Source: a virus. Taken from it: a DNA stretch of 64,000 bases. Under the pieces are notes generated by a model that was given only the letters and a program-made list of their open reading frames with translations, was not told the DNA's origin and ran no database searches. A program made the translations under genes and the position numbers. The stretch spans positions 1 to 64,000 of the IMG/VR virus record IMGVR_UViG_3300031111_000003. One strand, written 5' to 3'. This document shows, piece after piece, positions 56,307 to 63,575 of the stretch; position 1 is the first letter of the stretch; each line of letters opens with the position of its first letter.

Positions 56307-56840
56307 TTACTCAAAAAAGAGTTGGTTAAAGGTATATCCGAGTTCCAGAGCCCCAATACCGACATGGCAGTGGCCGTTGGACATGGCCCCCACCCGGCCC
56401 CCGACAAGGAAGCCGCCGAGCTCTCCCAGGTCGTACCAGGCGGACGCCTCGGGGATGATGATCGGGCCGTTGTAGTTGTTGGAGGGCTTGTTCATCCAGC
56501 CTGGCACGGCTCCGGCGTAGATGGAGAACCGATCGTTGCTCCAGATGCGGTACTCAACAAGACCGCCAACCACCCACATTGAGCAGTCACGGCCTTGAGC
56601 CGAGGGGACGTTGCTGTCCCCCTCCAGGTAAACGCCAAGGACACCCGCACGGACACGTTCCCAGCCCGTTTGCATGGTGAAGGTGCCGAGGATGCCACGG
56701 TGGCTGTCCTTGACTTCGTTGCGATTACCGGAATGAGCGGTTTGGAGCGCCGTGGTTCCGGTGATCGTGTACTTGCGTTCCTCGGCCTGGGCCGGGAGCG
56801 CCATAGTCAGTAGGATGATGAGCAGAATGATGGAACGCAT
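56307..56840 (-). CDS. Secreted beta-barrel-like (outer membrane) protein
   Basis: 177 residues from ATG 56840 (GAGGAGG upstream). A signal peptide MRSIILLIILLTMALPAQA with an AQA cut site is clear. The mature part alternates strands ending in aromatic residues (ERVRAGVLGVYLEGD; VVGGLVEYRIWS; DLGELGGFLVGGRVGAM; ALELGYTFNQLFF), as in small eight-stranded barrels. Expression in the early region suggests a role in the infected cell such as superinfection exclusion or altering the surface, which is inference. Confidence 0.65.
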   Translation of the reverse strand: MRSIILLIILLTMALPAQAEERKYTITGTTALQTAHSGNRNEVKDSHRGILGTFTMQTGWERVRAGVLGVYLEGDSNVPSAQGRDCSMWVVGGLVEYRIWSNDRFSIYAGAVPGWMNKPSNNYNGPIIIPEASAWYDLGELGGFLVGGRVGAMSNGHCHVGIGALELGYTFNQLFFE

Positions 56841-56853
56841 GTTTCCTCCTCGG

Positions 56854-57534
56854 TTACCAGTGGATCCGGCCGTTCTCGTCCAACTGGGCGGGCTGGCCGA
56901 AGAAGTTGTCCTTGCTGGTTTGCATGGCACGATGGTACACGTACTGGCGGACCGTGCTCGGGTTCAGGCCCCGCTCGCGGCCTTCGGCCACGATCTCACG
57001 CTGAGTGTAGCGACCGGCGGCGATCATGTCGCGAACGAACTCGGCCACGATGCCACGGCGACCGGACTTGCGGGCCGAGATGATCGGACGGGGAGCTTCG
57101 TGCTCGTCGGCCTGGACCCATTCCTCGGACAGCATGTGGATGCTGGCGTGGCACAGGTCACACAGTTGGGAAACGTCGTAGTCAGCGACCTCGATGAGGT
57201 ACTGGTACTCGACCTCAGCGTCCAAGCCGAGCTCCCGGCGGGCCTTGTTGACGATGGACTTGGTGTTCATCCGGTTGGACACCAGCTCGCGGCCGGCGAT
57301 TTCGTTGACGGTTTCGATCAGCATGGCTCGCTCCTGTCGGGACATTTGCAGCTCGACCTCTCCGTCCATCTTCTGCAGTTGCAGCATGGCGGTGGTGTTC
57401 CACAAGGACTCGAGCTCGTCCCGCTCCATGGTGGCCAAGGACTTCTTGGTGACCTTGGCTTCGGGAGCCAGGGTGTCAATGATGTTCTTGCGGGTCATGG
57501 TCTCAAACGTGTCGTGATCGATCGAATACAGCAT
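56854..57534 (-). CDS. Hypothetical early protein with C-terminal HTH-like part
   Basis: 226 residues; ATG 57534 has GGAGG seven bases upstream (an earlier start is at 57546). The N-terminal part is helical (MTRKNIIDTLAPEAKVTKK). A pair of Cys (LCDLCHASIH) could bind metal. The C-terminal segment RYTQREIVAEGRERGLNPST, then VRQYVYHRAMQ, looks like a helix-turn-helix. It may be a DNA-binding regulator. Confidence 0.5.
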   Translation of the reverse strand: MLYSIDHDTFETMTRKNIIDTLAPEAKVTKKSLATMERDELESLWNTTAMLQLQKMDGEVELQMSRQERAMLIETVNEIAGRELVSNRMNTKSIVNKARRELGLDAEVEYQYLIEVADYDVSQLCDLCHASIHMLSEEWVQADEHEAPRPIISARKSGRRGIVAEFVRDMIAAGRYTQREIVAEGRERGLNPSTVRQYVYHRAMQTSKDNFFGQPAQLDENGRIHW

Positions 57535-57569
57535 TTTGTCCTCCAAAGGGTTACGCTGTTGTCTGTTGA

Positions 57570-57636
57570 CCTACCTCATCAGCGTCAGGCGGTCAGTCCT
57601 GGCGGACGGTCCCGTAGGACCGTTTCGGTTAGGGGC
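57570..57636 (-). ncRNA. Hammerhead ribozyme-like element, copy 3 (best match)
   Basis: Read on the minus strand: CCCCTAACC before GAA; stem III ACGGTCC-TACG-GGACCGT (UACG loop); cleavage base C after GT; stem I CGCCAGG...CCTGACG with one C-A mismatch; CTGATGA; then GGTAGG. Stem II is GGT/ACC plus AGG/CCT with one bulged A. All core bases of a type II hammerhead are present and spaced correctly. It differs from copies 1-2 in every stem while keeping pairing, i.e. covariation. It starts at the stop codon of the gene 57629-57907. Confidence 0.8.
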
Positions 57637-57907
57637 ATTCGACGGCACAGTTGTCATCGAAGAAGTTGGAGCAGTCACGGATCCGTTCTTGCAGGTTGGC
57701 CTTGCTGATGACCTTGCCGTTTAGCTGGAATCGGACAGGGAAGGACCAGCTCCGGAGATTGCTGTTCTGCCGAACGGTCACGTACACCTCAATTTCACCG
57801 ATAGGCGTTTGGAAGTGCTTGGCGGCGTAGCGGAAGTGCCCGGATTCTTCTGTCCGTCTCTTGGCGAGGTCTTGGGTCTCTTGGATCATTTCACTCAAAG
57901 TCTTCAT
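57629..57907 (-). CDS. Hypothetical early protein
   Basis: 92 residues, GAGGAGGGG before ATG. It begins MKTLSEMIQETQDLAKRRTE and continues with a beta part (GEIEVYVTVRQNSNLRSWSF). No family recognised. Its stop is the first base group of hammerhead-like copy 3. Confidence 0.55.
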   Translation of the reverse strand: MKTLSEMIQETQDLAKRRTEESGHFRYAAKHFQTPIGEIEVYVTVRQNSNLRSWSFPVRFQLNGKVISKANLQERIRDCSNFFDDNCAVECP

Positions 57908-57909
57908 GG

Positions 57910-58092
57910 CTACCCCTCCTCAATTTCGTGGATCAGACAGTCGAGCTCGTACCCGTTGTGGACGATCCCGACGACCTCGCCGGTGTCCTCGTCCATGATC
58001 TCGCCGGTGGCCAGATCGTGAATCAGTCCCAGTTGCTCCAGTCGGTCGGCGTACTCGGTATAGAACCGGTCGGCGGTGATGTCGTTTGTCAT
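57910..58092 (-). CDS. Small acidic early protein
   Basis: 60 residues, AAAGGAGAACGAC before ATG. MTNDITADRFYTEYADRLEQ at the start and an acidic GEIMDEDTGEVVGI core. It is the first gene of the leftward early transcript, two bases from the next gene. Small acidic first genes are often host-takeover proteins, but that is speculation. Confidence 0.55.
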   Translation of the reverse strand: MTNDITADRFYTEYADRLEQLGLIHDLATGEIMDEDTGEVVGIVHNGYELDCLIHEIEEG

Positions 58093-58468
58093 TGTCGTTC
58101 TCCTTTGTCCCTATATGGGGTCGGAAGGTTCAAAACAGCAATCCCGACGGTCCGGGCAACCGGGCCGCCAGGGTGGTGCTTTGAGCCAAGCGTAATTGCT
58201 TGTCGGGGTTGTGAGTCGCAGACCCCGTATCTGCTCCCGTGCGTTTCGTCCGTGCCCCCGAAGGGCACCGGCCAGTGTCGATGGTATCTATTTGCCCGCC
58301 CACTGACTGGGTGTTCGGCCTGAGGTTGTCGTTCGCGGGGTACCAATCCCGCGCCGGGGCAGCGTGACCTGCGACATCCGGCTTTTTCTTCGGTTAGTGG
58401 CCCAGCCGGTCTTCCCGACTTTTGATCCACCCGGCCTCTCGTTGGCCTTGTCCCGTGCTGTTGATTAA
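58093..58468 (-). other. GC-rich structured leader of the early transcript, no gene
   Basis: About 370 bases between the predicted leftward start and the first early gene. I see no convincing reading frame; the frames present lack ribosome sites. Several short G/C hairpins can be drawn, for example GTGCCC-TTCGG-GGGCAC on the minus strand near 58250. A 5' untranslated RNA with regulatory folding is likely, but no known class was recognised. Confidence 0.45.
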
Positions 58469-58527
58469 AGAATATGTTCACCAACGGGGAAAGGCAACAG
58501 AAAAAACAAAAAAAAATAAAAAAACTT
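58469..58527 (-). promoter_or_regulatory. Leftward early promoter with A/T-rich UP element
   Basis: On the minus strand TTGCCT (58497-58492), 17 bases, TATTCT (58474-58469). Immediately upstream of the -35 lie about 28 bases that are nearly all T on this strand (58500-58527), the form of an UP element. It lies in the only divergent gap of the genome. The plus-strand promoter for terminase must lie between 58527 and 58660 but no clear match was found. Confidence 0.6.
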
Positions 58528-58673
58528 AGAACATTATTTCAGGCGATTAGCCCGCACTATTAGTGAATCTTGATCCCAGCCCAAAATCAAATTTGCCGAA
58601 TCCTATGGACCTGACTTGGTAAAAGCCGTATACCCGTGCCTGAAAAACTGTGTCACTCGTTGGAGGAAAAATC

Positions 58674-59396
58674 ATGGCCCGCAGGCGCACTCCAAAGTCA
58701 CCCCAAAAAGAACTTCACAATTCTCGCGACGTCGGTATCCGAGCCCAGGATCGACGCCTCAGCCGACGTTTCATGCTGGACAACGAGCTGACCCCGAAAG
58801 AGTCACTGTACGTGATTGAATACCTCGTAGACCTCAACCAGACCCAGGCCGCTATCCGAGCCGGCTACTCCCCCGAGGCCGCAGCCGGGATCGCCAGCCA
58901 GAAGATGGCCAAGCCTCATATTCGAGAGGCAATCGCCAAGGCCATGAGAGCCAGAGCAGCCCGAACCCAGATCACCGCCGATAGGGTCCTTCAAGAACTC
59001 GGCCGGATTGGGTTCGCTGACCCAGGTCGCTACTACGACAGCGACGGCGACCTAGTCAGCATGAGCGAGCTCACAGAGGACGAGCGTGCGGCCATCAGCG
59101 AGACGAAGATTCGTACACACTACAAGCGCGACAAGAAAACAGGGGACGTCGCGGTCCAGGGATACACCAAGGAGATCAAGCTGCATCCCAAGGAGCCGGC
59201 ACTCAAGCTACTCGCCAAACACCTCGGGGTGCTCCACGATAAGATCACCGTCGACTACAACGAGACCCACGAACACCGGGTGACGTTCGACTACAGCAGC
59301 CTGTCCGAGGAGGAAATGGCGGTGCTGCTGAAACTAATCGGAGCTAAGTACGCCACGGTGGAGGATATGTTGTGTCCGAGCAACATGAGCCAGTAG
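58674..59396 (+). CDS. terS: Terminase small subunit
   Basis: 240 residues from ATG 58674 (GGAGGAAAAATC upstream). LTPKESLYVIEYLVDLNQTQ then AAIRAGYSPEAAAGIASQKM is the typical Terminase_2 helix-turn-helix that binds packaging sites. The tail EHRVTFDYSSLSEEEMAVLL is also common in this family. It overlaps the large subunit gene by 25 bases. It selects phage DNA and stimulates the large subunit. Confidence 0.88.
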   Translation: MARRRTPKSPQKELHNSRDVGIRAQDRRLSRRFMLDNELTPKESLYVIEYLVDLNQTQAAIRAGYSPEAAAGIASQKMAKPHIREAIAKAMRARAARTQITADRVLQELGRIGFADPGRYYDSDGDLVSMSELTEDERAAISETKIRTHYKRDKKTGDVAVQGYTKEIKLHPKEPALKLLAKHLGVLHDKITVDYNETHEHRVTFDYSSLSEEEMAVLLKLIGAKYATVEDMLCPSNMSQ

Positions 59397-60976
59397 ATCC
59401 TCAGGCAGCAGTCCTGAATGGGCTGATTGCCAAGGCGATCGAGAACGGGACCGCAGTACGGGCCGAAGCCTGTCGCCGGTCCTTTTTCACGTTCGTGCAG
59501 GAGTTCTGGGACGAGCTGGTCCCCGATCCTCTCCAGCTGAATTGGCACATGGCCGTTTTGTGCAGCGAGCTGCAGCAATTAGCCGAGGGGGTCGCTCGCG
59601 GAGACGACGCTCCCTACGACCTGATTGAGAACGTGCCTCCCGGGACGACGAAATCAACTTTGTCCGTCATCATGTTCCCCGCCTGGTGTTGGACTCGTTG
59701 GTTGTGGATGCGGTTTATCTGTGGCTCATACTCGGGTCCGCTGGCGGGGGATCACGGTGGATTGTGCAAGGACCTCGTCCAGAGTGAGAAGTATAAGGCG
59801 TATTTCCCTAAGGTACGGATCCGTTCGGACCATGACGCTCGGTCCAACTTCCGGCTGCAGGACGTCAAGGAAATAAACGAGGAGACCGGGCAGCGGTACA
59901 CGATCAAGGGCGGACAGAGGATCGCGTGCTCGGTCGGCGGTACGGTGACAGGCCGCCACGCCCATATCATCCTGATGGACGACCCGCTGAACCCTAAGCA
60001 GGCGGTGTCCAAGACCCAGGCCCAGACGGCGTGTGAGTTCATGGACCAGACGCTGTCCACTCGTAAGGTGGACAAGGCCAAGACGCCGACCGTCTTGATC
60101 ATGCAGCGACTTCACGAGAACGATCCCACGGGCAACTGGCTGAGTCAGGAGAAAGAAGGCAAGCGGATCAAGCACATCTGCCTGCCGATCGAGTGTGTCA
60201 ACTACGAGGTCAAGCCCGCCGAGCTCAAGGCATTCTACACTGCCGACGGCCTGCTCGATCCCAAGCGCATGCCGTGGACCGTAATAGCCGACATGAAAAT
60301 CTCACTCGGCCAGTACGGCTTCGCCGGCCAGTGCGGCCAGAATCCCGCCCCGCCTTCTGGTGGTATGTTTGACGTTGAAAAGCTGATGCAGAACACCGTC
60401 GACGTTCCACCTTCCAAGGTCGTTCGCACTGTTCGCTACTGGGACAAGGCTGGAACTGACAAAAAGGAAAATCCTGGAGCTGCTCACACTGCTGGATTGC
60501 AGATGGGCCTCATGGAGAATGGCGAGGTGATCATTTTACACGTGGAGCGAGGCCAATGGTCGGCGGACAAGCGAGAACGTCGCATGCGATCAATTGCAGA
60601 GGCTGACGGACATGCTACCCGTATCTACGTGGAACAGGAACCGGGTAGCGGTGGAAAGGACAGTGCCCGGATGTCCATCAAGAATCTGCACGGATATTCC
60701 TGCCGAGCTGATCCTCCTCGTGGCGATAAAATCTATCGAGCTGATCCGTTGAGTGCTGCGACTGAAGCCGGGCACGTGTTCCTGCTCCGAGGGGAGTGGA
60801 ATCGGGCGTTCATTGATGAGGCCCGGTTGTTCCCCAACAGTACCTACAAGGACCAGATCGACGCTGGATCCGGAGCGTATATGAAGCTCGTGGGCGGCAA
60901 GCACCGGGCCGGTGCTCTCCGGGGCAGCAAGAAGAAGGAAAAGCTCCGCCGAGCGCGGATGGGAATAGTTTCATAA
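59372..60976 (+). CDS. terL: Terminase large subunit
   Basis: 534 residues starting at GTG 59372 (GGAGGATATGTT upstream). The ATPase has NVPPGTTKST as a Walker A variant, HIILMDDPLNP as Walker B and LIMQRLHENDPTGNW as the coupling motif. The C-terminal nuclease begins RYWDKAGTDKKENPGAAHT with its first Asp and continues to IYVEQEPGSGGKDS (Glu). It packages DNA into the prohead. Headful or cos packaging cannot be told from sequence alone. Confidence 0.92.
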   Translation: MSEQHEPVDPQAAVLNGLIAKAIENGTAVRAEACRRSFFTFVQEFWDELVPDPLQLNWHMAVLCSELQQLAEGVARGDDAPYDLIENVPPGTTKSTLSVIMFPAWCWTRWLWMRFICGSYSGPLAGDHGGLCKDLVQSEKYKAYFPKVRIRSDHDARSNFRLQDVKEINEETGQRYTIKGGQRIACSVGGTVTGRHAHIILMDDPLNPKQAVSKTQAQTACEFMDQTLSTRKVDKAKTPTVLIMQRLHENDPTGNWLSQEKEGKRIKHICLPIECVNYEVKPAELKAFYTADGLLDPKRMPWTVIADMKISLGQYGFAGQCGQNPAPPSGGMFDVEKLMQNTVDVPPSKVVRTVRYWDKAGTDKKENPGAAHTAGLQMGLMENGEVIILHVERGQWSADKRERRMRSIAEADGHATRIYVEQEPGSGGKDSARMSIKNLHGYSCRADPPRGDKIYRADPLSAATEAGHVFLLRGEWNRAFIDEARLFPNSTYKDQIDAGSGAYMKLVGGKHRAGALRGSKKKEKLRRARMGIVS

Positions 60977-61016
60977 CCAAGCAGGCACGAACGCACTAAC
61001 GTAAGGAGAAACGAAC

Positions 61017-61289
61017 ATGATTGCCAAGTTCAAGTCAGGAGACGGGTGGTCATTCCACGAATGTGTCAAGATAGACCTTTGCAGATACGCTTCCATAAAC
61101 GGGCTGGTCCCGTATGAAACCTTTGCGGCGGGATCACAGTCACCATTCTTTTACCACGGTCCTGCTGAGAAGAACCCGGAGTGTAAGGTGGCCCACATCA
61201 CGCGAAAGGACGGCACTGTGCACACCATCCTGTATGCACAGGAGGCTTACCTTCTGAACGACAAGGGCGATACCATCAACGCGATCTAG
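61017..61289 (+). CDS. Small hypothetical protein
   Basis: 90 residues, AAGGAG before ATG. It starts MIAKFKSGDGWSFHECVKID and looks beta-rich (TVHTILYAQEAYLLNDKGD). It lies between terminase and portal genes, an uncommon place for non-structural genes. No family recognised. Confidence 0.55.
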   Translation: MIAKFKSGDGWSFHECVKIDLCRYASINGLVPYETFAAGSQSPFFYHGPAEKNPECKVAHITRKDGTVHTILYAQEAYLLNDKGDTINAI

Positions 61290-61346
61290 ACACAAAGGTG
61301 GGAGGGCGTGTGCCTGCTCCTCCTACCTAACTGAAGGGAATAAGTC

Positions 61347-61547
61347 ATGTTTGCAGTCACATATTCAGGCTTCGCAGTATTCATCGCCCCGGATGATTAT
61401 CTGCACGGCGTTTGCTCTATCCCGGTAGCACGACGGTTACATGCCCACGTACAGCATTGGCTCCGGAAGTATGAACGTGGTTTCAAAGTAACACTACCGC
61501 AGTGGGTGCAAGACGCCTTTCTGTTGATGTGGAGGAGGTCCACATGA
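61347..61547 (+). CDS. Small protein, paralogue of the minus-strand gene at 54471
   Basis: 66 residues, GAAGGGAATAAGTC before ATG. Roughly two thirds of its residues match the gene at 54471-54701 in the same order, including RRLHAHVQHW and PQWVQDAF. The two copies are on opposite strands and under different control (late and early). It ends in an ATGA overlap with the next small gene. Confidence 0.7.
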   Translation: MFAVTYSGFAVFIAPDDYLHGVCSIPVARRLHAHVQHWLRKYERGFKVTLPQWVQDAFLLMWRRST

Positions 61548-61693
61548 TCATAGGTGGAGATTTCGTTATTTTGGGTTCACTCCGGGCTGCAGCTATGCAA
61601 CTGGATTGGGCTTGGCAGTGTCTTTTACAAGAAATGGTGAAGTCGATAGATCCCTTGGTGCAGTATTTTTCTGCACTGTTCGGAAGGAGATAG
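61544..61693 (+). CDS. Small hypothetical protein
   Basis: 49 residues, GGAGGAGGTCCAC before ATG. It starts MIIGGDFVILGSLRAAAMQL and is hydrophobic and helical, perhaps membrane-associated. Its stop is three bases before the portal start. Confidence 0.55.
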   Translation: MIIGGDFVILGSLRAAAMQLDWAWQCLLQEMVKSIDPLVQYFSALFGRR

Positions 61694-61696
61694 ATC

Positions 61697-63184
61697 ATGG
61701 CCAGACGCAAAGCCCCCAAGGCCCATACCAAGGCCAGCCTGCAGCGGACCAAAATGCGGGTGCTCGAGTCAGCACTCGTAGCCCGCAAGAAGCTGTCCGG
61801 CATCCTGGGTCAGTCGTTCGACGGGGACCGGGACCTGTACGAGGCCCTCGGCTATTACCTGACGTTGACGTTCCGCCAGTACTATGGCCGATTCGAGCGG
61901 CAGGACATAGCTCACCGCATCATCACGGCTTATCCCGACGCAACGTGGCGGGGTGTTCCCAGCGTCTACACTCAGGACGGGCCGGAGAACGATTCGTTCA
62001 GCAAGGAATGGGATGCGCTGGTCAAGGACCTGAACGTCTACCACTATTTCAACCGGGTCGACACTTTGGCGGGTATCGGTGAGTATGCCGTTCTGCTGAT
62101 AGGTTTCAACGACGGGATGGATTTGGACCAACCCTGCACGCGGGCGTCCGAGGTCATGTACCTCATGCCATACAGTCAGCAAAATGCTGAGGTGTTCCAA
62201 GTCGAGAACGACTCCCGGAATCCTCGGTACAGCCTGCCCACCGTCTATCGTTTACAGATGCAGGTTGGAGGCACTGGCGACGCGGACAAGCGGACCCAGG
62301 CTGTCAACGTCCACTACACCCGGTTGATCCACGTGGCTGAGGGCCTGTTGGAAAGCGAAATCTACGGCACTCCCAGACTGCGCCCGGTGTTCAATCGCCT
62401 GGAGGATCTGCAGCGTATTACCGGTGGCTCGGCCGAGATGTTCTGGAAGGGGGCGTTCCCTGGTTGGGCCTTTATGGCCAAGGACGACGCCGACTTCGAT
62501 ACGCAAGACATCGACGACTTCAGCGACGAACTCGAGGAATATTTCCACGGCATGAAGCGGTACATCCGCTTGCTGAACATGGAAGCCAAGTCGTTGGGCG
62601 TTCAGGTTGCTGACCCTGAGAAGCACGCCGAACTGCAACTCAAGCTGATCAGCGGCACCACGGGTATTCCGATCCGGATCCTTATCGGCTCCGAACGAGG
62701 GGAGCTTTCCTCGGCTCAGGATGAGAACAACTGGAATAGCCGTGTGGAGGAACGTCGACTGGACTTCGCCGAGCCGTTCATCTTGCGGGCGTTCATCACC
62801 CGCCTTGGTGAAGTCGGTATCCTTGACGTGCCCAAGGAATACGTCGTCGACTGGCCTGACCTCAAGGCCCTGCCCGAGAAGGAGCAGGCGGAGATTGGGC
62901 TGGCACGGGCCAAGACCCTGGCTGAGTACATCAAGTCCGGTGCCGAAGTCATCATGGCCCCCGAGGACTTCCTGGTGCAGATCATGGGCGTCAATGAAGA
63001 TGAGGTGCAGGGAATCATGGAACGGGCTGCAGGTTTGATAGCCGAGGAAGAGGCGATGGCAGCTCAGGACGGGGTGGAGGAAGGGGTGGCCCGGTTACCT
63101 GGCCAGGACGCCCCACAGGATGCGTCAGGTACGGCCATTGCTGTCCAGGTGGGACGGCACCACGTCAATAGGGAGGGTAAGTAG
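61697..63184 (+). CDS. Portal protein
   Basis: 495 residues, AAGGAGATAGATC before ATG. It has the length and position of a portal, and the segments TFRQYYGRFERQDIAHRIIT, PDATWRGVPSV, LKLISGTTGIPIRILIGSE, RGELSSAQDENNWNSRVEER and FILRAFITRLGEVG follow the DUF1073-type portal layout. Twelve copies should form the DNA channel at one head vertex. Confidence 0.88.
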   Translation: MARRKAPKAHTKASLQRTKMRVLESALVARKKLSGILGQSFDGDRDLYEALGYYLTLTFRQYYGRFERQDIAHRIITAYPDATWRGVPSVYTQDGPENDSFSKEWDALVKDLNVYHYFNRVDTLAGIGEYAVLLIGFNDGMDLDQPCTRASEVMYLMPYSQQNAEVFQVENDSRNPRYSLPTVYRLQMQVGGTGDADKRTQAVNVHYTRLIHVAEGLLESEIYGTPRLRPVFNRLEDLQRITGGSAEMFWKGAFPGWAFMAKDDADFDTQDIDDFSDELEEYFHGMKRYIRLLNMEAKSLGVQVADPEKHAELQLKLISGTTGIPIRILIGSERGELSSAQDENNWNSRVEERRLDFAEPFILRAFITRLGEVGILDVPKEYVVDWPDLKALPEKEQAEIGLARAKTLAEYIKSGAEVIMAPEDFLVQIMGVNEDEVQGIMERAAGLIAEEEAMAAQDGVEEGVARLPGQDAPQDASGTAIAVQVGRHHVNREGK

Positions 63185-63565
63185 ATGTCTAAGGAAGCAA
63201 TTTCATATGAGCATCCGTTGATTCGGCAGATCATCGAGGCTTGTGGATTCTCTCTTGACGGCATCCAAGAGTTTCATCTGCATGTGACGACGGACGAGCC
63301 GGTGACTGCCAAGGTCAAACACCTTGTGCAGACAGGCGATAGCGAAGTCAGCACGTACCAGTTCACGGAAGTGCAGCCTGTTAAGGCTGTTCGTGAAACT
63401 TTCAAAGATGATCTTGGCCAGGAAGGAACTCACTGGATAGATCGCAGCAGAGAAGAAAGATTACCGGATGGACGCACCGGTATTAGAGTAGATGTTTCGC
63501 CGCCCCCTCCGGCAGAAGATGCCAAGCCGGTGGAGCGGATCGAGTTCAAGGGACTCCATTTGTAG
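63185..63565 (+). CDS. Hypothetical head-region protein
   Basis: 126 residues, starting directly after the portal stop. FSLDGIQEFHLHVTTDEPVT and AKVKHLVQTGD show a beta part; the C terminus has a PPPP linker and RIEFKGLHL. It is placed between portal and MuF-like genes. Unknown role. Confidence 0.55.
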   Translation: MSKEAISYEHPLIRQIIEACGFSLDGIQEFHLHVTTDEPVTAKVKHLVQTGDSEVSTYQFTEVQPVKAVRETFKDDLGQEGTHWIDRSREERLPDGRTGIRVDVSPPPPAEDAKPVERIEFKGLHL

Positions 63566-63575
63566 GATAATTTTC

